Below are positions 55,269 to 64,000 of a DNA stretch of 64,000 nt, piece after piece (positions within the stretch are counted from its first letter, which is position 1; every line of letters starts with the position of its first letter). Source of the DNA: Sphingosinicella terrae. Lineage in GTDB: Bacteria > Pseudomonadota > Alphaproteobacteria > Sphingomonadales > Sphingomonadaceae. The stretch lies in the NCBI RefSeq assembly GCF_003347635.1, contig NZ_QDFY01000001.1:434001-498000 (forward strand), given 5' to 3'. The notes under the pieces were generated by a model that was given only the letters and a program-made list of their open reading frames with translations, was not told the DNA's origin and made no database searches. The position numbers and the translations under genes were made by a program.

Positions 55269-56273
55269 CTACCGGCTTCGCCGACGAGCGGCAAGCGCCG
55301 ATGCCCAGGCCCTCGCCGCCCCGGCGAAGCCGGCGATGGTGCGCGGATTATAGGCGGTGAGCTGCCAGAGCGGCCGCCGCTCCTCCATCCACTCGGCCTT
55401 GTAGCCGTCGTCGCCGGTGCCGTAGTCGATCAGCCGGACGCGGTCCTGATCGAGAGCGCGGCGGAACATCGCTTCGCCAAGGATGGTGCCGGGCGACAAC
55501 GACTTGGCATCCTCGCGGTAGGCGAGCTTGTGGATCGTCGCCTCTTCATTCTCGACCAGCCAGAGCTGCGCCGCGACGGGCATTGCGTCCTTGCGGGCGA
55601 TACCGAGCCGAAGCGTGCCGGCAGCGCCTTCCTGCTCGGCGAGAGCCCGCAGGAAGCCGAACGAGCCCTCGTCGGGCTTCCAGCTGGCGCGATAGACGGA
55701 CTCGTATTCGGCCCAGGCGCCGGCGTCGAAGCGGTCGAAGATCTGGATATCGAGCCCGGCGGCCTTGGCCTTGCGCCGTGCCGTGTTGCGCAGCCGCGCC
55801 GGCCGCCGCGCCCAGAAGGTCTCGAAATCCTGGCCGTCGGTGCGCACGATCCAGTTGCCGGTCTTCTCGGTGACGGAGGCGATCCACCCCGCCGCGGCGA
55901 AGGCGGCGCGCAGCGGTTCAGGATCCTCGACCGGGGCCAGCTCGACCCGGGCGACGCCGCCGTGGCGAAGCGTCGCGGCGATCGCGGTCAGGAGGGGGGC
56001 GCTGCGGTCGCCGACGGCATCGAAACGCAGCGAGTACCAAGCGGCAAAGGCGGCGGCGTGGGGATGCTCCACCGCCAGGAACAGCCAGGTCCGCTGCGCC
56101 GCGTCACGGGCGCGGATCGCGAGCAGCTTGCCGGCGGGCGGGCAATGCTCGGCGATCAGCCGGAACCAGGAAAGGCGTGCGTAAGCGCTTGGCTGGGACG
56201 CGCGGTCGAGGCGGCCGCCGGCGTCGGCCGCGATCGTTTCCCAGTCCTCGAATAGCTCGACCTCCGCCGACAC
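55269..56273 (-). CDS. FemAB family XrtA/PEP-CTERM system-associated protein
   Basis: A 334-residue protein with tandem GNAT-like folds of the FemAB type: SQPSAYARLSWFRL at the start, FWARRPARLRNTARRKAKAAG in the linker and TILGEAMFRRALDQDRVRLIDYGTGDDGYK in the second half. FemAB enzymes transfer amino acids from aminoacyl-tRNA or acyl groups. It starts at GTG 56273; the frame extends upstream over the divergent ligase gene, but the family begins here. First gene of the minus arm. Confidence 0.85.
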   Translation of the reverse strand: MSAEVELFEDWETIAADAGGRLDRASQPSAYARLSWFRLIAEHCPPAGKLLAIRARDAAQRTWLFLAVEHPHAAAFAAWYSLRFDAVGDRSAPLLTAIAATLRHGGVARVELAPVEDPEPLRAAFAAAGWIASVTEKTGNWIVRTDGQDFETFWARRPARLRNTARRKAKAAGLDIQIFDRFDAGAWAEYESVYRASWKPDEGSFGFLRALAEQEGAAGTLRLGIARKDAMPVAAQLWLVENEEATIHKLAYREDAKSLSPGTILGEAMFRRALDQDRVRLIDYGTGDDGYKAEWMEERRPLWQLTAYNPRTIAGFAGAARAWASALAARRRSR

Positions 56274-56333
56274 CCTGGCCCTTTCCCTTCTTCCCCGGCT
56301 GCGGCAGAAGCTGTGGGCCAGCAAGGAACCCCA

Positions 56334-57848
56334 GTGCAAGCCCCCGATCCCACACCCCGCCCGCTCGACCATCTCACCCTGCGCGGCAGTGCCGATGCGC
56401 CGGCCCTGCACACGCGCGAGGGCACTTTGAGCTATTCCGGGCTCGAGCAGGCGGTGGGCACGCTCGCTGCGGCACTGAAAGCTCAGGGTCTCGATGCGGG
56501 AGACCGGGTGGCGAGTTGGCTCCCGAAGAGCCGGATGACGAGCCTGCTGCCGCTTGCCGCGGCGCGGGCGGGGCTCGTCCACGTGCCCATCAATCCGCTG
56601 CTCAAGCGCATGCAGGTCGGCCACATCCTCGCCGACAGCGGCGCGCGGCTGCTCATCACCGGCCGTGCACGGCTGGCGACCCTCGAGCCGGACGATGTCC
56701 CGTCCGCCTGCCGGCCGCTGGACGAGGAGGAGTCCGCCACCTTGTCCAGCGGTGACGAGGCGCTGGGGCCATCCTCCGTCGCGCCCGACGCGCTTGCCGC
56801 CTTGCTCTACACTTCAGGCTCCACCGGGCGGCCCAAGGGGGTGATGCTGAGCCACGCCAATCTGTGGCTCGGCGCCGTCAGCGTCGCTTCCTATCTGCGA
56901 CTGTCGGCCGAGGACCGGGTGCTCGCCGTGCTCCCGTTCAGCTTCGACTATGGCCAGAACCAGCTGCTGTCGGCCTGGGCCGCCGGCGGGGCCGCGGTGC
57001 CGCTCGAATATCTGACGGCGCGCGACGTGATACGCGCCATCGAGGCCTATGATATCAGTACCTTGGCCGGCGTCCCTCCCTTGTGGGTTCAATTGATCGA
57101 GGCGGTCTGGCCACCGGCCGCGGCGTTGAGCCTGCGCCGGCTGACCAATAGCGGCGGCAAGCTGCCGCCGTCGGTGATCCGGCGCATGCGCGAGCTCTTC
57201 CCGGTCGCGGACATCTACTCGATGTATGGCCTCACCGAGGCTTTCCGCTCGACCTATCTCGAGCCGGAACTGCTCGATTCCCATCCGGAGTCGATGGGCA
57301 GGGCCATCCCCTTTGCCGAGATCATGATCGCCGGCGCGGACGGACGGGCGATCGAGGGCGCCGGAGAAGGCGAGCTCGTCCATGCCGGGCCGCTGGTCGC
57401 CCAGGGCTATTGGCAAGACCCGGCCCGCACCGCGGAACGATTCAAGCCGGCGCCTGCCGGTTCGGCCCATGGCGGCCTCGCCGTCTGGTCGGGCGACCGG
57501 GTCCGACGCGACGAAGCGGGGCTGCTCTATTTTGTCGGACGCGAAGACGGGATGATCAAGACCGCCGGCAATCGCGTCAGCCCGACCGAGGTCGAGGAAG
57601 CGGCGATCGCCTCCGGGATCGTCCAGGAGGCGGTGGCGCTCGGCTATCCCGACGCGCGGCTCGGCGAGACGATCGTCCTCGTCGCCCGTCCCGCCGCCCG
57701 CGAGCGCGAGGAAGAGCTCAGAACCTTTCTCAAGCGGCAGTTACCCAATTTTATGCAGCCCGCGCATATCGTCTGGCGCGACGCGCTGCCGCGAAGTCCG
57801 AACGGCAAGCTCGACCGTGTGGAGCTGAAGAACGAGTTGATGGCATGA
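56334..57848 (+). CDS. acyl-CoA ligase (AMP-forming), exosortase A system-associated
   Basis: A 504-residue adenylate-forming enzyme. P-loop TSGSTGRPKGVMLSHANL (A3), YGLTEAF (A5), SGDRVRRDEAGLLYFVGREDGMIK (A7-A8) and the A10 lysine in RSPNGKLDR. It activates an acid to a CoA or ACP thioester, probably for the adjacent ACP. GTG 56334 behind AAGGAA is preferred to GTG 56313. Divergent from FemAB with a 60-base gap. Confidence 0.9.
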   Translation: MQAPDPTPRPLDHLTLRGSADAPALHTREGTLSYSGLEQAVGTLAAALKAQGLDAGDRVASWLPKSRMTSLLPLAAARAGLVHVPINPLLKRMQVGHILADSGARLLITGRARLATLEPDDVPSACRPLDEEESATLSSGDEALGPSSVAPDALAALLYTSGSTGRPKGVMLSHANLWLGAVSVASYLRLSAEDRVLAVLPFSFDYGQNQLLSAWAAGGAAVPLEYLTARDVIRAIEAYDISTLAGVPPLWVQLIEAVWPPAAALSLRRLTNSGGKLPPSVIRRMRELFPVADIYSMYGLTEAFRSTYLEPELLDSHPESMGRAIPFAEIMIAGADGRAIEGAGEGELVHAGPLVAQGYWQDPARTAERFKPAPAGSAHGGLAVWSGDRVRRDEAGLLYFVGREDGMIKTAGNRVSPTEVEEAAIASGIVQEAVALGYPDARLGETIVLVARPAAREREEELRTFLKRQLPNFMQPAHIVWRDALPRSPNGKLDRVELKNELMA

Positions 57849-59080
57849 GCAAGCCGATGGGGGCGATACCGGCCGGCTATGCCGCCGATGCCGACGGCAT
57901 GCTGCTGATCGGCGGCCGCCGCGCCGACGCGCTCGTCGGCGAGGCCGGGAATACGCCGCTGTTCGTCTACGACCTCGCACTGATCGGCCACAGAATCGCG
58001 ACGTTTCGCGAGCATTTCAACGGCATCGATCTCCATTATGCCATAAAAGCAAACTCATACGTGCCGCTACTCAGGCATGTTGCGAAGCAGGTGGACGGGC
58101 TCGACATCGCCTCGGCGGGCGAGCTCGACATCGCGCTCGCCGCGGGCGCCGATCCCGCTTTGGTCAGCTTCGCCGGCCCAGGCAAGCGCGACTCAGACCT
58201 CGAGGCGGCGATCCGGTCGGGGGTGACCCTGAATGCGGAATCGCAAGGGGAGGTCGATCGCGCCATCGCGATCGGCGCGCGCCTCGGCACGACCCCCCGG
58301 ATCGCGGTCCGGGTCAATCCCGACTTCGAGATCAAGGGCAGCGGCATGCGCATGGGCGGCGGCGCCAAGCCCTTCGGAGTCGATGCGGCGCGCGTCCCGG
58401 CACTCGTCCGCCGAATCCTCGCCGCCGGCGCCGAGTGGCGCGGATTCCACATCTTCGCCGGCTCGCAGGCGCTTGACCCAGCGGCGCTGATCGAGGCGCA
58501 GCGCGCGACGGTGGCGCTGGCCGGCAGCCTGGCGGAAGCGGCGGGCGCGCCGCCGCCGCTGGTCAATCTCGGCGGCGGGTTCGGCATTCCCTATTTCCAC
58601 GGCGAGAAGCCGCTCGACGTCGGGGCGGTCGGCGCTGCCCTGGCCGAGGCGCTCGCGGCCCGCGCCGCGATCCTTTCCGGCTCCACCTTCGCGATCGAGC
58701 TTGGCCGCTGGCTGGTCGGGGAGGGGGGCGTCTATCTGACCCGGATCGTCGACCGCAAGGAGAGCCACGGCAGGGTCTTCCTCGTCACCGACGGCGGCAT
58801 GCACCATCAGCTCGCCGCTTCCGGCAATTTCGGCCAGGTGATCCGCCGCAACTATCCCGTCGCCATCGCCGGACGTTTCGGGGCGGAAGCCGAGGAGGAG
58901 GTCAGCATCGTCGGCTGCCTGTGCACGCCTCTCGACCGGCTCGCCGACGACGCCATGATGCCGAGGGCGGATGTCGGCGATCTGGTCGCCGTCTTCATGG
59001 CGGGGGCCTACGGCCTTTCCGCCAGTCCCCAGGCCTTCCTCGCCCAGCATTCGGCGACGGAGATGCCGGTCGGCGCGTAA
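57845..59080 (+). CDS. PLP-dependent decarboxylase, exosortase A system-associated
   Basis: A 411-residue fold-type III decarboxylase (ornithine/diaminopimelate type). PLP lysine Lys68 in LHYAIKANSYVPLLRH, NLGGGFGIPYFHGEK on the phosphate-binding side, and GCLCTPLDRLADDAMMP at the subunit interface with the catalytic Cys. Starts at ATG 57845 overlapping the ligase stop. The product would be a polyamine or modified amino acid linked to the pathway. Confidence 0.9.
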   Translation: MSKPMGAIPAGYAADADGMLLIGGRRADALVGEAGNTPLFVYDLALIGHRIATFREHFNGIDLHYAIKANSYVPLLRHVAKQVDGLDIASAGELDIALAAGADPALVSFAGPGKRDSDLEAAIRSGVTLNAESQGEVDRAIAIGARLGTTPRIAVRVNPDFEIKGSGMRMGGGAKPFGVDAARVPALVRRILAAGAEWRGFHIFAGSQALDPAALIEAQRATVALAGSLAEAAGAPPPLVNLGGGFGIPYFHGEKPLDVGAVGAALAEALAARAAILSGSTFAIELGRWLVGEGGVYLTRIVDRKESHGRVFLVTDGGMHHQLAASGNFGQVIRRNYPVAIAGRFGAEAEEEVSIVGCLCTPLDRLADDAMMPRADVGDLVAVFMAGAYGLSASPQAFLAQHSATEMPVGA

Positions 59081-59345
59081 CGGCGCCTGAGGCAGCCGAA
59101 GAGCGGCATCCTCAACGTCGTTCATCTCCTTAAATGCCTCAGATTTAACGCCTCGAGCGGCCCTGGTCCCAGATCGGGACGGTGCCGAAATGGGCCTTGT
59201 TCATAACCGTAATTTTACCTCTTGCCGCCATATCGACCCCAAATCCTGTGCCCCGTCCATCCCGAACAGGGACGGCCGGAGCGGGTGAGGGATCAGACGC
59301 CGCCCACGACTTCGGGCGGCGCTTCGATGGTGAAGAGGATCGAAT
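59081..59345. other. gap before the export genes
   Basis: 265 bases between the decarboxylase and the exporter gene. A small hairpin GTCCC-AGATC-GGGAC lies at 59166-59180, and two AT-rich patches (59130-59150, 59200-59220) may hold a promoter, but no clear -35/-10 pair can be named. Confidence 0.4.
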
Positions 59346-59993
59346 ATGCGTCTTGCCGCCAAGTCCCCGCTGACCCTCGCCTTGCTGGCCGGCGCGGCCC
59401 TGCTGTCCGGCTGCGCCTCCACGGGCCGCAGCGGCCAGAGCCTGCCGTCCGCCGGCATCGTCGGCGGCGGCGAGCAGGTCAGCGAGAATTACATCATCGG
59501 CGCCCTCGACGAGCTTACCGTCTTCGTCTGGCGCAATCCCGAGCTCGGTGCCCGCGTCCAGGTCCGCCCGGACGGCCGCATCACCACGCCGCTGATCACC
59601 GACATGGTGGCGGTGGGCAAGACCCCTGCCCAGCTCGCCGAGGACATCCGCGTCGTCCTGGGCGAATATATCCAGGATCCCCTGGTCTCGGTGATGGTCG
59701 ATCGGCCGCAGGGCACCTTCTCGCAGCAGATCCGCATCGTCGGCGCCACCGAGCGCCCCGCGGCGATTCCCTATCGCGCCAACATGACCCTGCTCGACGC
59801 GATGATCGCGGTCGGCGGCCTTTCCGAGTTCGCCGCCGGCGATCGGGCGCGGCTCATCCGGGTCGACCGCGAGAGCGGGCAGCAGCGGGAATATGACCTG
59901 CGCATCGCCAGCCTGCTGCGCCGCGGCGACGTGCGCGCCAACGTCCGGCTCGAGCCGGGCGACGTCATCATCATCCCGGAGAGCATGTTCTGA
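59346..59993 (+). CDS. XrtA-associated polysaccharide export lipoprotein (Wza-like)
   Basis: A 215-residue outer-membrane auxiliary lipoprotein. Lipobox LLSGC at Cys22; then the polysaccharide biosynthesis/export domain (VSENYIIGALDELTVFVWRNPEL ... VRPDGRITTPLI) and a SLBB-type region (IRIVGATERPAAIPYRANMTLLDAM). It forms or lines the export channel through the outer membrane. First gene of the plus-strand export operon. Confidence 0.93.
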   Translation: MRLAAKSPLTLALLAGAALLSGCASTGRSGQSLPSAGIVGGGEQVSENYIIGALDELTVFVWRNPELGARVQVRPDGRITTPLITDMVAVGKTPAQLAEDIRVVLGEYIQDPLVSVMVDRPQGTFSQQIRIVGATERPAAIPYRANMTLLDAMIAVGGLSEFAAGDRARLIRVDRESGQQREYDLRIASLLRRGDVRANVRLEPGDVIIIPESMF

Positions 59994-60046
59994 GGCGCCT
60001 GCGCCCCAGGCGGCCCGCTCGGCCCTGACAAGGACACAAGCTCCCG

Positions 60047-61576
60047 ATGGATGGACTCTACGAACAGTTCCGGATCGCGATTCACCAGGTGTGGCAGCGG
60101 CGCTGGCTGGCCATGGCCGTGGCCTGGGGCGTGGCCCTGCTCGGCTGGCTGGTGATCGCGCTCATCCCGAACAGCTACGAGGCGAAGGCGCGGCTGTTCG
60201 TCCAGATGCAGTCGATCCTGCCCAACCAGATCGGCATCACCCCGGACGAGCGCCAGAACCAGCTGCTGCGGCTGAAGCAGACGCTGACCTCGAACGAGAA
60301 TCTCGTGAAGGTGGTGCGTCGTACCGATCTCAATGGCCTGGTGGCGAGCGAGCGTGACCTCAGCAGCGTGGTCTCGGCGCTGCGCACCCGGATCGTGATC
60401 ATGGCGATGCCCGACGGGATGATCGAGATCACCGCCCGGTCCAACGTCTCCGGCTTCTCCAACGGCCAGAATGCGCGGACCGCCGCCGGCACGGTCCAGG
60501 GCCTGATCGACCTTTTCATCGAGCAGAATCTCTCCGGCGACCGCCGCGAGACCGGCCAGTCGCTGCAGTTCCTCGACGAGGAGCTGCGCCGCCGCGAGAC
60601 CCAGCTGCAGGAGGCGGAGCAGCGCCGCGTCGAGTTCGAGCAGCGCTTCATGGGCCTGCTTCCCGGCACCGGCACGATCGACCAGCGGATGTCGGCGGCG
60701 CGCGCCGAGCTCGCCAATATCGAGCAGCAGATCGTCGCGGCCCAGGGCGCGGTCAACGCGATGCGCGGCCAGCTCGCCGCGACCCCGCAGTCCATGCCGG
60801 GGATCGGCGAGGCGGCGAGCACGGCCAGCGGCCAGATCGCCGCGATGGAGGCGCAGCTCAACCAGAATTTCGCGCGCGGCTGGACCGAGCAGCATCCCGA
60901 CGTGATCGCCGCCCGCCAGCAGATCGCGCGGCTGCGTCCCTATGCCGCCGCCGAGCGGCGCAGCGGCACCGCCGGGATGCCCAATCCCAGCTACGTGTCG
61001 CTGCGCGCGATGATGGCCGAGCGGGAAGCCCAGCTCGCGGCGATGACGGCGCGGCGCAATCAGCTCCAGTCCGACCTCGGCCAGCTCGGCTCGCGCCAGG
61101 CGACCGAGCCGGGCCTCGCGGCCGAGCAGACCCGGCTCAATCGGGACTATGAGGTGCTGAAGCAGCAATATGACCAGCTGCTCGCCAACCGGGAGCAGGT
61201 GCGGCTGCGCAGCGACGTGCAGACCCGCACCAGCCCGCTCAATATTCAGGTCGTCGAGCCGCCGAGCGTCCCGAGCGTCCCGGCGGCGCCGAACCGGCCG
61301 CTCTTCGTCACCTTGATCCTGATCGTCGCCGCGGGCGCCGGAATCGCCGCCGCTTTCGTCAAGGGACAGCTGCAGACGACCTTCCCGACCGAGAGCCGGC
61401 TCGCCGCCGTCACCGGGCTGCCCGTGCTGGGCACGCTTAGCGAGGTGGTGACGCCGCCGGAGCGGGCGCGCCGGCGGCAGCGGCTGATCTGGCTGGGAGG
61501 CGCGGGCGCGGCGCTGGCGGCGAGCTACGCGATCCTGATCCTGGTCGAATTCTGGCAGCGAAGCTCGGTGGCGTGA
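60047..61576 (+). CDS. XrtA system polysaccharide chain-length determinant protein
   Basis: A 509-residue inner-membrane co-polymerase of the Wzz/GumC type. A membrane segment at about residues 22-42 (WLAMAVAWGVALLGWLVIAL), a Wzz domain (SYEAKARLFVQ), long periplasmic coiled coil (residues 190-380, with EEQLRRRETQLQEAEQRRVEFEQ-type helices) and two C-terminal membrane segments. No kinase domain; the kinase is the next gene. Confidence 0.93.
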   Translation: MDGLYEQFRIAIHQVWQRRWLAMAVAWGVALLGWLVIALIPNSYEAKARLFVQMQSILPNQIGITPDERQNQLLRLKQTLTSNENLVKVVRRTDLNGLVASERDLSSVVSALRTRIVIMAMPDGMIEITARSNVSGFSNGQNARTAAGTVQGLIDLFIEQNLSGDRRETGQSLQFLDEELRRRETQLQEAEQRRVEFEQRFMGLLPGTGTIDQRMSAARAELANIEQQIVAAQGAVNAMRGQLAATPQSMPGIGEAASTASGQIAAMEAQLNQNFARGWTEQHPDVIAARQQIARLRPYAAAERRSGTAGMPNPSYVSLRAMMAEREAQLAAMTARRNQLQSDLGQLGSRQATEPGLAAEQTRLNRDYEVLKQQYDQLLANREQVRLRSDVQTRTSPLNIQVVEPPSVPSVPAAPNRPLFVTLILIVAAGAGIAAAFVKGQLQTTFPTESRLAAVTGLPVLGTLSEVVTPPERARRRQRLIWLGGAGAALAASYAILILVEFWQRSSVA

Positions 61577-61584
61577 GGGACAAG

Positions 61585-62535
61585 ATGAAGCATGACCGCA
61601 TCTCGCTGATCGAGCGCGCCGCCGAAGTCTACGATTTCGGCGCGGCGCTTCGCGCCCGCACCCCCGCCACCGACCCGATGGCGGCTCCGCCGGCGGTCGC
61701 GCCGGCACCCGCATCGCCTCCAGCGGCCGCCGAAGTGCCGCCGCCGGTCATGCCCGTTCCGCCGTCGACGCCGAGACCGGCGCCGGCCGGCGCTCCCGCA
61801 ATCGCCACGGTCGATCGCCAACGGCTTGCCGCCGCCGGCTATCTCCTTCCGGATTCGCCCTCGACCGGGCTTGCGGAAGAGTTCCGGCTGATCAAGCGCC
61901 AGCTGCTGGCCGGCATCGATCGGCGGGTCTCGCAGCCGGAGGAGAAGAGGCGCTCGATCCTCGTCACCTCCGCCCAGTCTCAGGACGGCAAGAGCTTCTG
62001 CGCGCTCAACCTGGCGCTCTCGCTCGCCGGCGAGCGCGCCTATGAGGTGCTTCTGGTCGACGGCGACTTCAGCAAGCCGAACCTGCCGTCGATCCTCGGC
62101 ATCGAGGCCGGCGCCGGGCTGGTCGACGCGCTCGCCGATCCCTCCGCCGATCCGGAACGCTTCGTCATCCGCACCGACGTGGCGGGGCTTTCGCTGCTGC
62201 CGGCCGGCCGCAAGGCGAACGACGTCCCGGAACTGCTCGCCTCCGAGCGGACTCGCGAGGTGCTGAGCCGCCTCGTCGCAGGCAATCCGCGCCGGCTCAT
62301 CCTGTTCGATTCCCCACCCGCTTTGATGGCTTCGCCGGCGACGGTGCTCGCCGGTCATGTCGGCCAGGTCCTGGTCGTCGTCCGCGCCGACCGCACCACC
62401 GAGGCGGACCTGCGCGAGACGGTGGGGCTGCTCGTCGGCTGCGACCATCTCAGCCTGATCCTCAACGGCGCCGCCATGGCGGTCTCCGGCCGCAATTTCG
62501 GGGCCTATTACGGACATTCAGACGATGCGGCCTGA
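61585..62535 (+). CDS. XrtA-associated tyrosine autokinase
   Basis: A 316-residue cytoplasmic BY-kinase of the CpsD/CapB type. After a Pro/Ala-rich linker (residues 25-75) come EEFRLIKRQLL, Walker A SAQSQDGKSF, Walker A' VLLVDGDFSKPNLP, and Walker B RLILFDSPPAL. The C-terminus has only one Tyr pair (GAYYGHS) where autophosphorylated Tyr clusters usually lie. ATG 61585 behind GAGGGA is preferred over GTG 61573. It controls polymerisation and export with the chain-length protein. Confidence 0.9.
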   Translation: MKHDRISLIERAAEVYDFGAALRARTPATDPMAAPPAVAPAPASPPAAAEVPPPVMPVPPSTPRPAPAGAPAIATVDRQRLAAAGYLLPDSPSTGLAEEFRLIKRQLLAGIDRRVSQPEEKRRSILVTSAQSQDGKSFCALNLALSLAGERAYEVLLVDGDFSKPNLPSILGIEAGAGLVDALADPSADPERFVIRTDVAGLSLLPAGRKANDVPELLASERTREVLSRLVAGNPRRLILFDSPPALMASPATVLAGHVGQVLVVVRADRTTEADLRETVGLLVGCDHLSLILNGAAMAVSGRNFGAYYGHSDDAA

Positions 62536-64000
62536 CCTGAACCTCGCCAGGCCGCTCAGGCGGCTGCTGCTCGCCGCCGGCCTTGCCGTCGCGGCAAGCA
62601 CCGCCGCTCAGGCCCAGGACGGGCCGCCGCCTTCGGGCGTGTCCTACGCGCCGCCGCCGGCCGAGGCCGGTTCCGCGGAGGCGGCGCCGACGCAGTCACG
62701 GGCGCGACGCTCGCGCGCCGAGATCCGGCCCTATCTCGAAGTCGCCCAGGTGGTCAGCGCCGACCTGGATGGCGGCGACACCCTCACCTACACCAGCGTC
62801 GCCGCCGGCGTGGATGGGCGGGTGCAGACCCGCCGCGTCACCGTCCAGATGAGCTATCGCTACCAGCGCAACATCGAATGGTCGGGCGAGGTCGGCGACC
62901 AGGACGTCCATTCGGGCATCGCCCAGATCGGCGTCGAGGTCGTTCCCGGCGCGCTGCAGATGGAGGCGGGGGCGATCGCCACCCGCACCGGCGGGCAGGG
63001 CCGGGCCGTCGGCACCACCGACCGCGACGAAGCGGTCGAGGTCTATGGCGCCTATGCCGGCCCGACCCTCTCCACCCATGCCGGCCCGGTGGCGGTCAAC
63101 GCCGCCTATCGGCTCGGCTATGTGACGATCGACGACGATATGCTGGACGGCGCCGCGCCGGACCAGATCGATTCCGCCGTCACCCATAGCGCCACCGCCA
63201 GCGTCGGCATGGCGCCGGGCCGGCTGCCGGTCGGCTGGACGGTCGGCGCCGGCTATGCCCGCAGCGAGAATGACAGCGAGTTCGACGACGAGTTCGAGGG
63301 CGCCTATGTCCGCGGCGACGTCGTCGTCCCGGTCACGCCGACGCTCGCCTTGACCGCGGGCGTCGGCTACGAGGATATCCAAGCGAGCCAGCTCGACTTC
63401 GCCGAGGATGCCAATGGCGACCCGATCGTCGGCCCCGACGGCGGTCCGGTGGCGGACCCGAACCGGCCGCGCGTGCTCACCTACGATCTCAGCGGCATCA
63501 TCTACGATGCCGGCCTGATCTGGCGGCCGAGCGCCCGTACCGAGCTGCAGGTGCGCGCCGGCCACCGCTATGGCGGCACGACCGTCGTCGGCTCGCTCTC
63601 TCATCAGTTCAGCGCCCAGGCCGGCGTCGGAGTCGTCGTCTACGACACCGTGGAAACGGCGGGCAATCTTATCGTCAGCGATCTCAGCAACTTGCCGGAT
63701 GAATTTGAGGTCGTACGTAATCCTCTGACCGGCAGCCTCGGTGGCTGCGTGTTCGGTGCCGATCCAGGCAGCGGCGCCTGCCTCGACCGCGGGTTGCAGT
63801 CGCTGCGCGGCAGCACCTTCCGGATGCGGGGCGCCAGCCTCGTCGTCTCGGGCGAGCGCGGCCTGTGGAGCTGGGGCATCGGCGCCGGCTATAATCACCG
63901 CCGTTACGGCCGGCCCGACCAGGATCCGGACTTCGACCTGCTCGGCGGCAACACCGACGAGAATTACGGCGTCTATGCCTCGCTCGGCCGCCAGCTCAGC
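62525..64000 (+). CDS. PEP-CTERM system-associated outer-membrane beta-barrel protein (cut by right edge)
   Basis: At least 492 residues, open to the end of the window. Signal peptide (LLLAAGLAVAASTAAQA-Q), a disordered Pro/Ala segment, then a large barrel rich in alternating hydrophobic strands (YLEVAQVVSADLDGGDTLTY, VTVQMSYRYQRNI, VAVNAAYRLGYVTI). The family always lies in XrtA loci and is thought to be the outer-membrane partner of the exporter. ATG 62525 overlaps the kinase stop by 11 bases. Confidence 0.8.
   Translation, partial: MRPDLNLARPLRRLLLAAGLAVAASTAAQAQDGPPPSGVSYAPPPAEAGSAEAAPTQSRARRSRAEIRPYLEVAQVVSADLDGGDTLTYTSVAAGVDGRVQTRRVTVQMSYRYQRNIEWSGEVGDQDVHSGIAQIGVEVVPGALQMEAGAIATRTGGQGRAVGTTDRDEAVEVYGAYAGPTLSTHAGPVAVNAAYRLGYVTIDDDMLDGAAPDQIDSAVTHSATASVGMAPGRLPVGWTVGAGYARSENDSEFDDEFEGAYVRGDVVVPVTPTLALTAGVGYEDIQASQLDFAEDANGDPIVGPDGGPVADPNRPRVLTYDLSGIIYDAGLIWRPSARTELQVRAGHRYGGTTVVGSLSHQFSAQAGVGVVVYDTVETAGNLIVSDLSNLPDEFEVVRNPLTGSLGGCVFGADPGSGACLDRGLQSLRGSTFRMRGASLVVSGERGLWSWGIGAGYNHRRYGRPDQDPDFDLLGGNTDENYGVYASLGRQLS

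Noticed and set aside
59182-59373. 63-codon ORF with a signal-like N-terminus
   Set aside because: Starts at a GTG with no ribosome-binding site, overlaps the exporter gene start and has no coherent continuation.

Overview
The window is high-GC, gene-dense DNA that reads as the chromosome of an alphaproteobacterium, most likely a sphingomonad. The signs are an Usg-family protein, a clpP-clpX / lon / hupB housekeeping block, a sphingomonad-style XrtA (exosortase A) exopolysaccharide locus, a large TonB-dependent receptor with a Sphingomonas-like extracellular-loop pattern, and short G-rich palindromic repeats between genes. There is no phage, IS element, plasmid function or CRISPR array.

Layout. 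1-2.4 kb: three tightly overlapping genes (GNAT/CelD-like acetyltransferase cut by the left edge, cupin-like protein, polysaccharide deacetylase) that look like the end of a polysaccharide locus. 2.5-7.7 kb: secreted M28 peptidase, stand-alone zinc ribbon, tRNA-Leu(UAG), trigger factor with an unusual His- and Lys/Ala-rich tail, and a membrane glycosyltransferase. 8-13 kb: TonB-dependent receptor, then clpP and clpX; clpP has a sigma-32-like promoter candidate and clpX a clear terminator. 13-17.7 kb: a transglutaminase/TPR protein and a two-gene secreted unit that includes a periplasmic ClpP-fold protein. 17.8-21.1 kb: lon (second sigma-32-like promoter), a palindrome-rich spacer, hupB and tRNA-Val(CAC). 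21.1-24.1 kb: a betaine/choline-type ABC importer (ATPase plus permease/binding-protein fusion), usg and a DUF167 protein. 24.1-32.7 kb: a decayed TorF-like porin remnant, then a small ORF and kdpFABCDE. 32.9-36.3 kb: tRNA-His(GUG), an amino-acid dehydrogenase, an SDR and a DMT transporter. 36.5-41.3 kb: cytochrome c maturation operon ccmCDEFGHI without ccmAB. 41.4-53.4 kb: VOC protein, alanine dehydrogenase, kup, 2'-5' RNA ligase-like protein, DUF3775 protein, tRNA-Met, small secreted proteins (one Tat-exported and Asp/Ser/Gly-repetitive), a ribosomal-oxygenase-type cupin, a tandem beta-domain secreted protein, a PLP amino-acid deaminase/nucleotidyltransferase/hppD set and trxB. 53.5-64 kb: the XrtA-associated locus in two divergent arms, minus = FemAB, ACP, hydrolase 2, hydrolase 1; plus = acyl-CoA ligase, PLP decarboxylase, Wza-like exporter, chain-length protein, tyrosine autokinase and an outer-membrane barrel cut by the right edge.

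How the genes fit together. The XrtA arms supply export and chain-length control of an exopolysaccharide together with the enzymes that always travel with exosortase A; the exosortase gene itself is not inside the window and is expected to the right. Kdp (high affinity, sensor-controlled) and Kup (constitutive) cover potassium uptake at different concentrations, and the betaine-type importer fits the same osmotic theme. ClpXP, Lon and trigger factor form the protein quality-control set. The Ccm operon makes c-type cytochromes, with TrxB feeding thiol reduction in the cytoplasm.

Two genes (ABC ATPase near 21165 and 2'-5' RNA ligase-like protein near 44986) have no ATG, GTG or TTG in a position that gives a full-length protein; CTG is the best candidate for both.
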